Of a DNA stretch of 64,000 nucleotides, positions 36,101 to 47,754 are shown one piece after another. The position numbers and the translations under genes were made by a program. The stretch lies in contig NC_054389.1 of assembly GCF_001625195.1 (NCBI RefSeq), forward strand, positions 4,708,520 to 4,772,519, read 5' to 3'. How positions within the stretch are numbered: position 1 is the first letter of the stretch; the number at the start of each line of letters is the position of its first letter. This DNA comes from Drechmeria coniospora. Lineage: Eukaryota > Ascomycota > Sordariomycetes > Hypocreales > Ophiocordycipitaceae. The notes beneath the pieces were generated by a model, which was given only the letters and a program-made list of their open reading frames with translations, made no database searches and was not told the origin of the DNA.

Positions 36101-38139
36101 TACCGATGCCAGCAGCACCGGCGCGACTTCGACACCTGCTGTACCTCGCAGGGCGCACGGAACAGCGAGCGAGGTACCACACCAAGGCACCCGCAACCGC
36201 AACCCCTGGTTTGGGAGACGCGGCACCAGTCGTCACACCCGCATCCGTCGCGTAGAGGGCGCGCTCGCACGAGTGCAGCGGGCGTATGTTGGTGGCGAGC
36301 AGTGACAAACGGTCCAGCCAGACACCCCCCCCCAACTTGCCGTTTGGTTGTTTGCCTGCTTCGCTAGATCGGCGCCTATGCAGGCGCAGGCAGGAAACAA
36401 GCACTGTATGGTTGCCATGCGTGCGCGCATCGCAGCACATGGGAACGGGCGACGCATGGTCGATTGCGAATCATTGACGTCGTCCACCCACGCGAATCAA
36501 CGGTACCTCGTCCCTCGCGCAGCGATCCATGACGAAGACGCCGCCCCTCACCAAGACGGCACCAGGGACGCTGCTGAGAAATGCAACGAATGGAGTGCCG
36601 TACTAGTGCACGCATGTGCGCAGGTGCCTCGACCTTACTCGTACGGGTTGGAAATCAAGGAGATGGACATTCAAAACGGCGGAGGAGCGACGGGCATAAG
36701 CGGAGATAGGTGTGCAGTACGGAGTACAACTACTTGCAGGTGCCTGTGCTGCGTGTACATGTTCAGGATACAAGTACCTGTACGCTGCACTCTGTCCCGA
36801 TGGAGGTGCTTGTGGAGGTGCATGTGGAGGCCGGTACAAGCTTGTACTTGCTTGCTTGCACAAGGACGCAGTACATAAGCAAGTACAGTACGCGGACTAG
36901 TGCCGGTTCAAAGGGCTTCGCGGCCGTGATCCATGATGGCATCAGATTACGAGTGCTCTGGAAGTAGGTTTAGGTGCTCGCTGCCGTTGTCGTCGGCGCA
37001 TGTGCGGTGGCCACCGATACGTTGATGACGGGGCGACGAGGAGGGGGAGGGGGAGTGCGAGGAGAGCGCGAGCAGAGTGCGAGGGGGGTGCGCACGATGG
37101 CCGAGGCTTCGTCGATGACTGAGCGGGCACGCACGCATCGCATGCATCGCACGCAATCACGGCACTAGTCGACGGCTAGGCTCAGAGGGGCGCGAGACGA
37201 GGAGACGATCCGTCCGTTGCTTAGGAATCCCTCCAGTCGCTACGTCAATCCGCCGATACATTCGTGCTCGCTCGGAGAGTCATCGGGCCCGCCGTGGCGC
37301 CTACGAGGCTTGCGAGCCCACCTACCGTCGACGTACCCGTCCCTGTACGGAGCACCATGGAGCAGCGACGCCGGTGTACCTTTGTCGCGAGGGTACCTCC
37401 TTGGAGCGGCGAGGGCCCCGCGAACGCCTCGTACCGGATGCATGCGCGAGACATCGAGCGTCGGGCCCCACGGCTGGCGTCTCGGATTTTGTCAGCGGGA
37501 TTACGGAATGCGCAGTGTCCAGTGGAGCGGACGGCGCGCACCCCTGCTGCCAACAGGCAGACAGGTGGCCCAGGCGCCTACTGAGCAGGTGCTGCAGGCC
37601 GTCGGGTCGGCGAGCGCAAAGTCCGCCGCGCCGCGCTAGCATGGCTGCTTGCTCATTGCGTACTCCGTATCGATGCGAATGCCGCTCACCCTCAACTCCG
37701 GCTTCGTCGTTCCCCACGAGGCTCCCGACGCGAGTTAAAAGAATCACAATCCCCCCCCTCCCATCGGCGACACAATTCTTTGCATCGCAAGAAGCATCAA
37801 CCACAATTGACACACATTCCATCCGCCAAGCGGCAATCGCATCCACCAACAACTTGCTCTGCCTTCCTCCCGCCGAGCTTCGCCTCCATCCGCCAACGGC
37901 CCTCGCTTCGCCATCGCCGATTGGTCCAACCTGCAACGTTGACCGTTTCTTCTCAACCGGTTTCTTGACTCACACTCGGCCATCGTCCCCACCACCCCTC
38001 CTCCACCCCCCCTGGGCGGCACCCGCAATTCATCCCAACTTGTCGGCGTACCATTGTCGTGCGGCATCAAACTACAACACTTCATACACCTTTCCATCGA
38101 CATATATACAACACGACCGACCCTCCTCCGTCCGGCAAC
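33132..38139. other. 5-kb gene-poor region between DBP8 and the ECM13-like gene
   Basis: No gene could be supported. Open frames at 33.5-34.5 and 37.2-37.9 kb exist on several frames at once, lack family motifs and look like GC-driven noise. Bases 34.8-36.0 kb and 36.7-36.9 kb are rich in GTAC/TACTTG words and TACGGAGTA motifs (35519, 35529, 35541 and others). The last 0.5 kb is the ECM13-like promoter and a long pyrimidine-rich leader. Confidence 0.55.
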
Positions 38140-38874
38140 ATGTCCGCCGCAGTAGCCGCAACACCATCTCATCCGAACCCTCTTCTCCGGTCCATGCCCA
38201 AGAAGAAGAGCATGTCCATCACGCAAACATACTACCTCGCCCACAAGGCGCGGGCCAAGCTCTCCCGCGAGGCGGCCCAACCCGACCACGACCTGAGGCT
38301 GCTGGTCGGGCACGCCAACCTCCTCGACTCTCTCATGTTCGAGCTCGCCGACGCCGAGCGGGAGCAGGAGCGCTGGTTCAACCAATCGGTCCGGGGCGCC
38401 AGCAAGTCCGCCGACCGCCGCGTCCAGTGGGCGGATCGCATCGTCGAGCAGGTCGAGGAGGACGAGTTTGACGACTCCGACTCGTCCGACGCCAGCTCCG
38501 ACTCCGGCTCCGAGTCCGAATTGGACTACGAGGGCGACGACGTCGAGATGACCAACGCCGTCTCCTCCCGCGTCCCCGTCATCCGGACCGTCTCCGTCGA
38601 CGAGGACGAGGCTGAGATGGGCGACGACCTCGAGGAGGACTACGCCCAGCTCGAGCTCGTCCGGACGCCATCCCACTCCAGCTCCCCTCCGGAGCTCGTC
38701 GACTACGACTCCGAATCGTCCGACGACGATTCGATGCCTCCCTCGCCCGCCGACGCCACGCTGTCGTACGACGAGAAGGATGTCGGTGAGCAAGATGCGC
38801 TGTACGAGCACGACGGATACTACGCCTCGCGGAGAACACCGGCGGGCCTCGTGTCCGCCATCTCCGTCTACTGA
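38140..38874 (+). CDS. ECM13-like protein of unknown function
   Basis: 244 residues, single exon. The conserved N-terminal block TYYLAHKARAKLSREA, then DHDLRLLVGHANLLDSLM and ELADAEREQERWF, resembles the fungal Ecm13 family, whose yeast members are linked only loosely to wall and stress phenotypes. The rest is strongly acidic and Ser/Asp-rich (for example DDSDSSDASSDSGSESELD), probably disordered. No signal peptide or membrane helix, so it is likely cytosolic or nuclear. The start at 38140 is preferred over an in-frame ATG at 38059 because conservation begins shortly after it and the leader is pyrimidine-rich. No biochemical role can be assigned. Confidence 0.82.
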   Translation: MSAAVAATPSHPNPLLRSMPKKKSMSITQTYYLAHKARAKLSREAAQPDHDLRLLVGHANLLDSLMFELADAEREQERWFNQSVRGASKSADRRVQWADRIVEQVEEDEFDDSDSSDASSDSGSESELDYEGDDVEMTNAVSSRVPVIRTVSVDEDEAEMGDDLEEDYAQLELVRTPSHSSSPPELVDYDSESSDDDSMPPSPADATLSYDEKDVGEQDALYEHDGYYASRRTPAGLVSAISVY

Positions 38875-41800
38875 GGCGCTCGTCACCTCGGCACATCTTG
38901 CCGCCTTCTCCTTTCTTGTTTCTTGTCCTTGACAGCGATTGGCATAGCGTGGCGTTTCTTTGAGCATTTTTTTTTTCATGATACCTCGAGGCATTGGTCG
39001 GCCGACAATCGAGCCCAAACCAACCTCTTCTTGTTACGGTACAAAACTCTCACCACTCCGGAGAAGGAAGCACGACAGCAAAACGGCATGTCGTGATGGA
39101 TGCGACAATTGGGCCTCACTGGTCAACGCGGGTTTCACAGCAACCTAGGCATAGGCGGTCGGGTGGTGGAGGGAGACGAATCAACCCCAATCAATCAATC
39201 AATCAACCAATCTATCTATCTGTACAATTAGGTAGCCGATCATAGGCAACAACGTACGAGGCCATGCAAATGAGCTCTCAGAATTGAACAGAATTGTTGA
39301 CATGCACTGCATCGCCGCCCCGCTCGCTGTGACTCACTTGATTCCTTGTCGATTTTCCCACCTGCAAGCATCGTGACTGTTTTCAAAAATAAACGGGGCC
39401 CACTCGGTTTCGGCGTGAATCATGGCGCGAGCAGCGATGGAGAAAATAAAACAGCGTGGCAGCCACCCCGCCCGGACTCGGACTCGGACTCGGGCTTCGG
39501 CTTGCGTCCGCGACCCACGAGGCGGCGGGGGTACGTACCTAGTAGCAGGTGCAGTGCTACTTGTACTGTACTTACTTGCATGTACGTACAACTAGGCAAG
39601 TGTACTCCGTACTTGTACTTGTACTCCGAACGGAGTGCCTGGATTTCCGATAGATTGCCGCGCATGCACGATCGGCAGTACTTGCATGCATGTACCTTTA
39701 GCGCATGCACTCGTGAAAAGGTACTCATGTTCTAGGTACTAGGTACTCTGGTCCTAGTGGCTCTGCGAGAACTCGTACGAGACTCGAGTGCTGTGGCGCT
39801 CCCCTCTTTCCCCTGACACACGCCGGCAAGATAGGGACTGGTTGGTCAGCAGCAAGATACCTGGGCTCCTGGCCAATGGGGACGTTGGACCGACTTGCGG
39901 GCCGGTCTCATCAGTAGTTTGGGGGGGGGGGGGGGGGTTTGTAATGGCATGAAGTGAGATTCGACGCACGCTAGGAGTATGAATTATTAATAACGGTTCG
40001 CCGTGCTTGTCGTGCGCGCCCGTACCACTACATGTACACGTATTGTACGGAGCACAGTTGCTTGTATACCTACAGTACTTGTACACCTCCTTGTTCACCT
40101 AATACTTAGTTACACCTACTTGTAAACCTACTTGTACACCTACTTGTCAGTACACCTACTTGCACACCTACTGTACTTGCACACCTACTTGTACATCTAC
40201 TTGTATACTTAACTATTGTACAATGCTCCGTAAGTACATACTCACATGTACTGCAAGTAAGTACTCCGTTCTCCGTACCGTACAGTGCAGGTACGTGTCC
40301 TTCCAAGATGTCTTCGCGACAGACTGTATGCTGTAGCCGCGGTGTTGATAACCAGCGGTTCATCCTCATCGATCGCAAACGTAGAATGAATGAATTGGAC
40401 CAAAGAGCGGAATTCCTTTTTTCCCCTTTGTGACGACATGTCCGAGTGTACTGTATGCGCCTCGTAAGTGTATGCACGTTTACGTATGTTTGAGTACTCG
40501 CATACGTAGGTACTATTGATCTGTGCGTGCATGCAAGGCACTTGAAGTACACATCTAGGTTTGCGAACTGGTACAGTGTTACGTGTACGTGTACCTACAG
40601 TGCTGTAAATGCCTGTGGTTGCGTACTAACCTGGGCATGTACAAGTAGATGTCGGCGTACTAACAGTACTGCCGATGTATGGGTACCAATATTTACTAGG
40701 CACCCATCATCTTTCAGTTGCACCTACAAGGGCGTGCCGACGGGACTGCGCCGCAATGTGTGCGCTAGCCTAGCAGCTCGGACGGGACAAAGGCCGCTGT
40801 ATCAAAGGGAGCTTGGCGGAGAATTTCCAGTGCGATTCCGCTACCACTCCGGCCAACTCCGGTGGCGGACTTTGAAACGCAAGCAGCGGTCCACCACGTC
40901 CATCAGTCTCCCTTGCCATGGAGACAAAGCGTGCAGCGAAATGATATTTCTGGACACTCACCTCTACAATGACTAAAATTGGCGAGAGGCACAGTTGGCG
41001 AGAAGCAGCGCAAGTGGGATTCAATGGGTTCACGTTCAATGCACTGCACCGTCGGACCTGGGACCGACTAGTACCGCATGCGGACCGAAGCAGTCCGCTG
41101 TTGGCTGAACGGCTTTGATGGCGACGACAGATGTCGTTACCCTTTTTACCCTTTTTGCGCTGCACTTATTCGAAAAGGCCTTTCTTACCGATGCAAGGAT
41201 TGCCGTTCTCGAATCGGCCATTTGCGCACAAAACGTTTGTTGATGTCATATATAACAAGTGACTAATATCCAGCGCAGATGTACACTCGTGCCTTGCATG
41301 GTCAAGTGCAGCATTGCAAGAGCCAATGCAGCGCACATCCGTTCATCGCCTTGTCGCGCCGGTGTCCACTGCTCGTGCTCACCGACACCATCGCACGGCA
41401 GTGCTTGGATGGTAGATGGTGGTCGCAGGGCAGCACGCGCGTCATCGTCAGCAAGTGGCATCGGTCCTACTGGCAGCATGAGAGATCCTCCACCAAGGAT
41501 GATGGAGCGTGCCGTCTACGACTGGACTGTATCGAGTGAATCAGTTGCTAAATGAGATCAGATGAAGAGACAAGTGGCAATCGATGTATGTTCCGATGCA
41601 CGCATATGCTGATGCTCGGAATAACCCATCAGCATCGGACGACGGCGCAGGCGTCGGTCATGTTGGACATTGGGTTGGTGGGCAATGCATTGCTTCACTG
41701 ATCGACCAACCGGCCACCTAGTACCTGTAGGTAGTCGGCCAACCGCCATTGCCAAGTACGAGTACTGGCGATGATGGGAAAATAGTCGATGGCAATGATG

Positions 41801-42447
41801 GCTACGTACGACCAAATTGCTGGGAATGTCACGAGGTATCATCGTATTACATGCATTCCACGGGAGGCTGAGGAAGCAGGCTGCTTGTCAAAGGCATCCG
41901 TTTTCGGCGTAATGTGTACCAAGGTGAAAATGGTACAACGCCGTCTGATTCTGCTTCGGCGGGTTTCAAAGTCGCGGTACCGGCGCTTCTTGACTTTCGG
42001 CAACTTGGTCTGCAGGACGACGTTCATACATGCTCAAGGTATTTTGAAACAAAGTAGGTGTAAGCAGTATTGAGTAAACAAGCAAATGCCGTGGAGAGTG
42101 TGACCTTCAGCGTGACGACATCGATCATACAGGTACGGAGTACCTAAGTACTTACTGTACAGTATTACTGTACAGTGATTTCTGTAATTACTCCGTACAG
42201 TACAGATACAGCAGAAATAGGTGGATACACCTGCCAGCTGATTGGTGCAACTCGACCTGTACCTATCGAGCTTGCCGTGCTCCGTACATGTACATGTGCT
42301 CTTACGCTTACGCTTGGGCTTGCCAGCACCGAATCCAAATGTACCGGTACATTGTTCTGGAATCTTGGCTGGTACCTGGCCGAGAGCAACCTGACGCAAG
42401 CTCTTCCCACCCAGACCTCCGTTCGCCTCACCGTCTCCTCCTCCGCC
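38875..42447. other. 3.6-kb gene-poor region between ECM13-like gene and IBA57
   Basis: No supported gene. It holds a T-run (38967-38975), a G-run of about 19 (39918-39937), GTAC-rich stretches and a 12-nt-unit minisatellite at 40.07-40.21 kb. TACGGAGTA-family motifs occur near 40.26, 42.14 and 42.19 kb. An open frame continues upstream of the IBA57 ATG to 42175 but is promoter-like sequence. Confidence 0.55.
40070..40210. repeat. Minisatellite with CACCTACTTGTA-type 12-nt units
   Basis: Roughly ten imperfect units, some with an inserted CAG or CTGTACTTG. It forms part of a wider family of TACTTGTAC words in the spacers. Confidence 0.75.
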
Positions 42448-43710
42448 ATGGGCAGAATGGCAAAGCCCTCGTTCCTGCGCGCCATGCCCTCCACGAGCCT
42501 TGGCCCCTGTCGAAAAAGTCTCAAGGCCAGCCCCGGGATTGGCCCCGGCCTGCGCCGCGTCTGTCCGAGCTGTCGGCTTCCTCAGCGCCGTCCGTTCGCG
42601 AGCGCGACGTCACCGACGCCGCCCCCGAAGCCGCCGTCGTCCGGGTTCGCGGCCCTGCCGTCGAGGCACCTCCTGTCCGTGTCGGGCCCCGAAGCCGCCA
42701 AGTTCCTGCAGGGCATCGTCACCGCCAACGTGTGCCGGCCCGACGGCTCGCCGCGCACCGATGGCTTCTACACGGCCTTCCTCAACGCGACGGGCCGAGT
42801 GATGCACGACGTCTTCCTCTACCCCTTTCCGAGCCGCTCGGGCTCGAGAGACGACGCCGACCGAGGTGGCTTCCTCGTCGAGGCGGACGCGAGCCAGATG
42901 AGCAGGCTGGCCAAGTACGTCAAGAGGTACAAGCTTCGGGCCAAGGTCGACGTGCGCATCATGACCCCCGACGAGGCGTCCGTCTGGCACGTCTGGGACG
43001 ACGCCGGCCATCTCCGCCTGGCGTCCGGCGCCGACAGCATCGTCGCCAGAGACGACCGAGCGCCCGGTCAGGGCTATCGGATCGTCCAGCTCAACGGCAG
43101 GAGGCCCGAGGTCGAGGTCGAACCGTCGAGCGAAGAGGCGTACACGGTGAGGAGGTACCTCCGCGGAGTGCCCGAGGGACAGGACGAGATGCTGCGAGAG
43201 CAGGCGCTGCCGCTGGAGAGCAACATTGAGCTGATGGGCGGCATCGACTTTCGCAAGGGCTGCTACGTCGGCCAGGAGCTGACGATACGGACCAAGCACC
43301 GGGGCGTCGTCCGCAAGCGCATCGTCCCCTGCATGGTGTACGAGTCCGACAAGGCGGTGCCTCAGACGCTCGCCTACGAGCCGGCGGTCGAGCCGACCGC
43401 CTCCCCGGCGAGCTGGACGGCGGCCATGATACCGGCCGAGACGAGCATCGGCCGCCTCGGCAAGCGGGGTCGCAGCGCCGGTCGCTGGCTCAAGGGCGTC
43501 GGCAACATCGGCCTCGCCCTCTGCCGGCTCGAGATCATGACGGACGTGGTGCTGCCGGGCGAGCAGCCGGCCGCCACCTTGTCGGCCGAGGACGAGTTCG
43601 AGCTCGGCTGGGGCGAGGAAGAGGGCGGCGCCAAGGTCAAGGTCAAGGCATTCGTCCCGGACTGGCTGCGGCAGCGGTTGAAGGAGTCGCAGCACCAACA
43701 CGACCGCTGA
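42448..43710 (+). CDS. IBA57: IBA57, mitochondrial iron-sulfur cluster assembly factor
   Basis: Mitochondrial matrix protein needed with ISA1/ISA2 for [4Fe-4S] cluster maturation; a folate-binding YgfZ/GcvT-fold protein. Single exon of 420 residues. The N-terminus is basic and Ser/Pro-rich with no acidic residues in the first 50 (a mitochondrial presequence), then FAALPSRHLLSVSGPEAAKF and FLQGIVTANV. The signature K-G-C-x-x-G-Q-E is present as GCYVGQELTIRTKHRGVVRK. NIGLALCRLEIM and a C-terminal FVPDWLR follow. Two ATGs, 42448 and 42457, are possible starts. The open frame further upstream has no presequence or homology and is excluded. Confidence 0.93.
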   Translation: MGRMAKPSFLRAMPSTSLGPCRKSLKASPGIGPGLRRVCPSCRLPQRRPFASATSPTPPPKPPSSGFAALPSRHLLSVSGPEAAKFLQGIVTANVCRPDGSPRTDGFYTAFLNATGRVMHDVFLYPFPSRSGSRDDADRGGFLVEADASQMSRLAKYVKRYKLRAKVDVRIMTPDEASVWHVWDDAGHLRLASGADSIVARDDRAPGQGYRIVQLNGRRPEVEVEPSSEEAYTVRRYLRGVPEGQDEMLREQALPLESNIELMGGIDFRKGCYVGQELTIRTKHRGVVRKRIVPCMVYESDKAVPQTLAYEPAVEPTASPASWTAAMIPAETSIGRLGKRGRSAGRWLKGVGNIGLALCRLEIMTDVVLPGEQPAATLSAEDEFELGWGEEEGGAKVKVKAFVPDWLRQRLKESQHQHDR

Positions 43711-44924
43711 AGAAGAAAAAAAGAAGCATCCACGCGATGGAAAACTGTGTATACGATACAAGAATGAGTATGTGCCGGGCACTTGGTGTCGATGTGTGCA
43801 CATGTATGTTGGCATGGGATGCACGTGTGCAGACGCTGTGGACCATGTTCGGGGGGGTTGTGCCAATGAGGCTGCCCCAAACACGCCTACCATCGGCAGT
43901 TGACCCGTGAGGTGAGCGCGATCCTGAACCCGACGTCTGCCCAGGAAATGGAGGCTTCGCTTTGGTCGGGCGCTTCTGGAAAGGCCTCGTAACCTTACCC
44001 ATATGCCTGGAGTGGTGATTTCCCAACCGATGTGTGAGTGGTGGCGGCAAGTCGGCATGCTAGGAGGTCGTTGGCGGACCTTTGTTGCCGCCTGCGCTGT
44101 ACGGAACAAGTACGGATGTGAACGTTGCAAGGGGTAATGCGCCGTAAGTCATTGTCTCACAGCGGGTTCGCCCGAGATCGGTTCGGCCGCTAGGCGCTCG
44201 TTGCCCGTACGTGTGCTACCAGCGTCAACTAGTGGCGATTGCCCCTCTATATTACCTCTGTGCGAGCAAGTCCCTGCTAAGACGTATTATTATGTAAAGC
44301 AAGTATGCACTGAGCAGCATGGAGACGTGCTGCTTAACATGGCAGCCGCCAAAGGTGTACAGTGCAGCAGTCCACAGTCCCACACTGGCTGGCCAGTGCA
44401 CGACGATCTGTGCGTTGCAAAATCGACATCAACGCCCACCGAGGGAGGCCTCGACGCCGCATAGCTCTCACCCTCTTCATTACACATGCCGCTGGCTGAC
44501 ACCCTCATCCGTCCTGTGATTCCCATTTGCTCTCGACACCGATACAGACTCCAAAACCGATACAGACTCCAAAACCGATACAGGCACCGACACCGATACA
44601 GATACCGATACAGATTCCGACACCGACAATCGACATCTGAGGACGCGAGTAGCAGAGAAAAGAGACGAGGAGAGAAGACACGTGGAAAAGAGACAAGACG
44701 AGAAACGAAAAGGGGAGAAAAAACGGCGAAGGAAGAAAAGAAGAGGGAGGGGGGAAAAGAAAAGGGGGAGAACAGAGACGAGGAGAGGAGTGGAGTGGAG
44801 AGCAGAGGATTGCCCCTCTTGAAAGACGAATCCGTCCTCGGACACCACATCATGGACTGCGTCGACGCCATTGTCCAGGATAGAGCGGCAACAACAATAC
44901 ACTCCCTAGGAACGAGTAGGATCC
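43711..44924. other. Spacer between IBA57 and DUF2235 genes
   Basis: No gene supported. The 3' flank of IBA57 is followed by a tandem repeat (44535-44628) and a purine-only-like stretch (about 44640-44812) before the DUF2235 start. Confidence 0.55.
44535..44628. repeat. GATACAGACTCCAAAACC-type tandem repeat
   Basis: An 18-nt unit occurs about twice, then degenerates into ACCGATACAG-type 10-12 nt units. It is followed immediately by the purine-rich tract upstream of the DUF2235 gene. Confidence 0.75.
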
Positions 44925-46885
44925 ATGGCCACTGGCAGACGTTGGTCCGAGCAGGAGCCGCCGTTGCGCGTCAAGAAGCGTCTGATTGTCTGCTGCGACG
45001 GCACCTGGATGAACAGCGACTACGGCTACGTCAAGCCGAGCCCGCTGAGCGGCAAAGGTGGTCTGCAGGTTCCATCCAACGTGACACGCATCTCGCGCTG
45101 CTTCAAGCGCCGGTGCGATGATGGGACCCTGCAGATCATCAACTACGAATCGGGTGTCGGCAGCGGGAGCAGTGTCCTCGACGGCATCCGGGGCGGCGTC
45201 TTTGGTGTTGGCCTGGCCGAGGTACGGTGGACGCACATGATCCTCCTCCTCCTCAGCTTCGTCCTTGTTGCGATTCCCGCCTTTGCCTTGCCCCCTTCTC
45301 CCTTGCCCCCTTTTCCCTTGCTTCTCCCTTCCCATCCCGAGCTTCGCACAGGACGCGGGCTGACGAGCGCCCTTCCCAGCGTGTGCGGGAAGCGTACGCC
45401 TACCTCTGCGCCAACTACACCGACGGCGACGAAATCTACCTCGTCGGCTTCTCCCGCGGCGCCTTCACCGTCCGCTCCGTCGCAGGCATGATCGGGAGCC
45501 TCGGCCTTCTCACCCGCCAGGGCGTCGAGCACTTCTATCCCATCTTCAAGGACATGCAGCACTGGATGGACGACCGCTACGAGGACCCCTTTCCCCGCTG
45601 CCCTTTTCCCAACAAGCCCAAGGGCAGGCGCGCAGCCGAAAGGTACCGCGAACGTCTCCTGAGGAGGGGGTTGACGCGAGTGGAGCAGAGGACCGGCGAG
45701 CTCATCACGATCAAGGCCGTGTGCGTCTGGGACACGGTCGGCAGCCTCGGCATCCCCCGCATCCCCTGGCTCGAAAAGTTGGGCATCCGACCCTCCAACG
45801 ACGAATACGTCCCCCCACCCCCCTTCCATTCCCACCAGACGGACGGCCGGTCAATGCTGACATTCGGTGCACGTACAAGTGGCACGACACGGCGCTGTCG
45901 GACAGGATCGAGCATGCCTTTCAGGCGCTCGCCCTCGACGAGACGCGGTCGCCCTTCAGCCCCGCCGTGTGGGAGCGGCCGTGGAAGGTGAGGGTGCGCA
46001 CCGACCTGCGTCAGGTTTGGTTTCCCGGAAATCACGGCAACTGCGGCGGCGGCTGGGACGATCAGGGCATGTCCGACGTGACGCTCGCTTGTACGTATCT
46101 CCTCGTCCCCGCACCCGTCGGACCGAGAAGCGCGACGCGATCCGAAGCTCACAGGCGCGGCCGCCTCAGGGATGATGGACCAAATGTCCAGCGTCGGCGT
46201 CGAGTTTGAACCTCTGGCGCTCCATCGCATCGTCCAGCAGTCGGTCGGCTTCTACACGAACCCACCTCGGCAGAGCGCGAAGCAGGGCCGACGGCGGCGA
46301 GCCAGGTGGGCCGTCGATGCCATTTACACGCGAAACCATCCAGTGCGCCCCTGGGCCCTCGGGGCCATCCAAAAAGCCTCGAACCTGCTCTACAGCTTCG
46401 CCGGCGAGGCGACGCGGACGCCGGGAATGTACCGCCAAGTCGATCCCGAGACACAGCTCCAAACGGGCAAGTTCCTGCAGCACACGAGCGAGAGCGTCCA
46501 CAGCTCCGTCCGCGTCCGCTTGGCCTGCGAGGGGCTGGGTCTCAACGACGACTCTACCTGGACCTGCCAGGCACTCTCCGGCTGGCAGCTGGAGCGCGTC
46601 ACCGTCATCACCAGCGAGCCTGCTCAGGCGCCCTGCCGGGGGGTCTACTGCGAGGACGACGGCGACCGCAAGCACGAGCTGGACAAGGTGGAGGAGCGCT
46701 GGATGTGGACATACGTCGGAGACGAGAGAGACGGCACCGACGGGATGGAAATGTGGGAGGAGCGACTCGGACCCTACGAGAGATTGCTGCTGGACCTCTC
46801 GGGCGGCGCGCCAAACGTGTACGAGTACGCCGGGAAGAGGATGGACAAGCAGAGGAGGCGGCGGCCGCGGTCGAGGGGCGGATGA
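44925..46885 (+). CDS. DUF2235 alpha/beta-hydrolase (Tle1-like catalytic domain)
   Basis: Predicted hydrolase of the DUF2235 family, related to the phospholipase domain of bacterial Tle1 effectors. The fungal substrate is unknown. Exons 44925..45221, 45380..45808, 45880..46090 and 46170..46885 give 550 residues; all phases fit. The second intron has a weak GTCCCC donor and is the least sure. Motifs: N-terminal KKRLIVCCDGTWMNSD, nucleophile elbow LVGFSRGAFTVRS, KAVCVWDTVGSLGIP, WHDTALSDRIEHAFQALALD and WFPGNHGNCGGGW followed by MSDVTLAWMMDQ across the third intron. These are the usual family blocks. There is no signal peptide. An acidic C-terminal region follows. Confidence 0.88.
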
Positions 46886-47754
46886 TTCTCGTCCACCAAG
46901 TGACAAACCAATCGACGGGCAGCACCATTCCCACCATGGTGGTGGACGAGGAAGGGTTCACGAGCGCTGCCACGTACCAGGCAGTCGGGCCACTCGACCA
47001 ACAGGACCACGATGCGGTGGCACGGTAACAGCCTTTGGCGCGACCATCCATCCCTTGGTGCTATCCACGGGGACCTGGCCGACGCCCCAATGCTGGGCCG
47101 TGGGCCTCCTTCGGCCCGTCGTCAGTTTGTGCCGCGGCTTCCGGTGGCGTTGCGGGCACTAGCGGCGGCGGCCGAGACAACCCGCCTCACTTTGGCCCCG
47201 AGTGCCGTTCCGTGTGCCGCAAGCCTCTCGGACCGCATTCGGCCTCTGTACGAAAACGTCGGCCGCGACCGAGCAAAGCTTGCAAGCTTGCGTTCCGCCT
47301 TTCCCAGATCGCTCATCAGCTGCGTGCCTTTGCTCTCTTGTTCGAGATTGGTCGGTACGGACTGTTTGCCCTTCTCGTTTTCAGAACGGAATGGGGGTAT
47401 GCCGAGCGAAATGCCGAAGCTAGCATTGATTGCCGACCCGAACCCAGCAGCTTCATCCTCAGTCCGGCGACATTCCGGCAACTCTGACGAAGCGTAGGCT
47501 AAATTGAAGAAGCCGATAGAGGATGATGACGCCATGCACCAAGCCTCCAGGCTGCCGACCGAGCACCGGAGCATGGAGGGAGTGTGTAGAAAAGGGACGG
47601 GTTACCTGTTCCTCTCTACCCTCCTTGTTTCGTCATCATCGTGCATGAACACGTACACCGCCCGTACAGATATCCACGACGCATTGAATCACACACCGTG
47701 CGAGAGCTGGTTCGTTGTTGAAACTCGTCGAAACAGCAGCCGGTCCAGGTAGCG
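46886..47754. other. Spacer between DUF2235 and small secreted protein genes
   Basis: GC-moderate DNA with overlapping short open frames and no family. It is probably a 3' flank plus promoter. Confidence 0.5.

Noticed and set aside
37217..38471. Long open frames upstream of and overlapping the ECM13-like gene
   Set aside because: No family sequence, and they overlap the clear ECM13-like frame in another phase.
42175..42447. Upstream in-frame extension of IBA57
   Set aside because: Spacer-type GTAC words; the basic presequence begins at 42448.
42610..44130. 506-codon open frame antisense to IBA57
   Set aside because: Composition shadow; IBA57 motifs are clear on the other strand.
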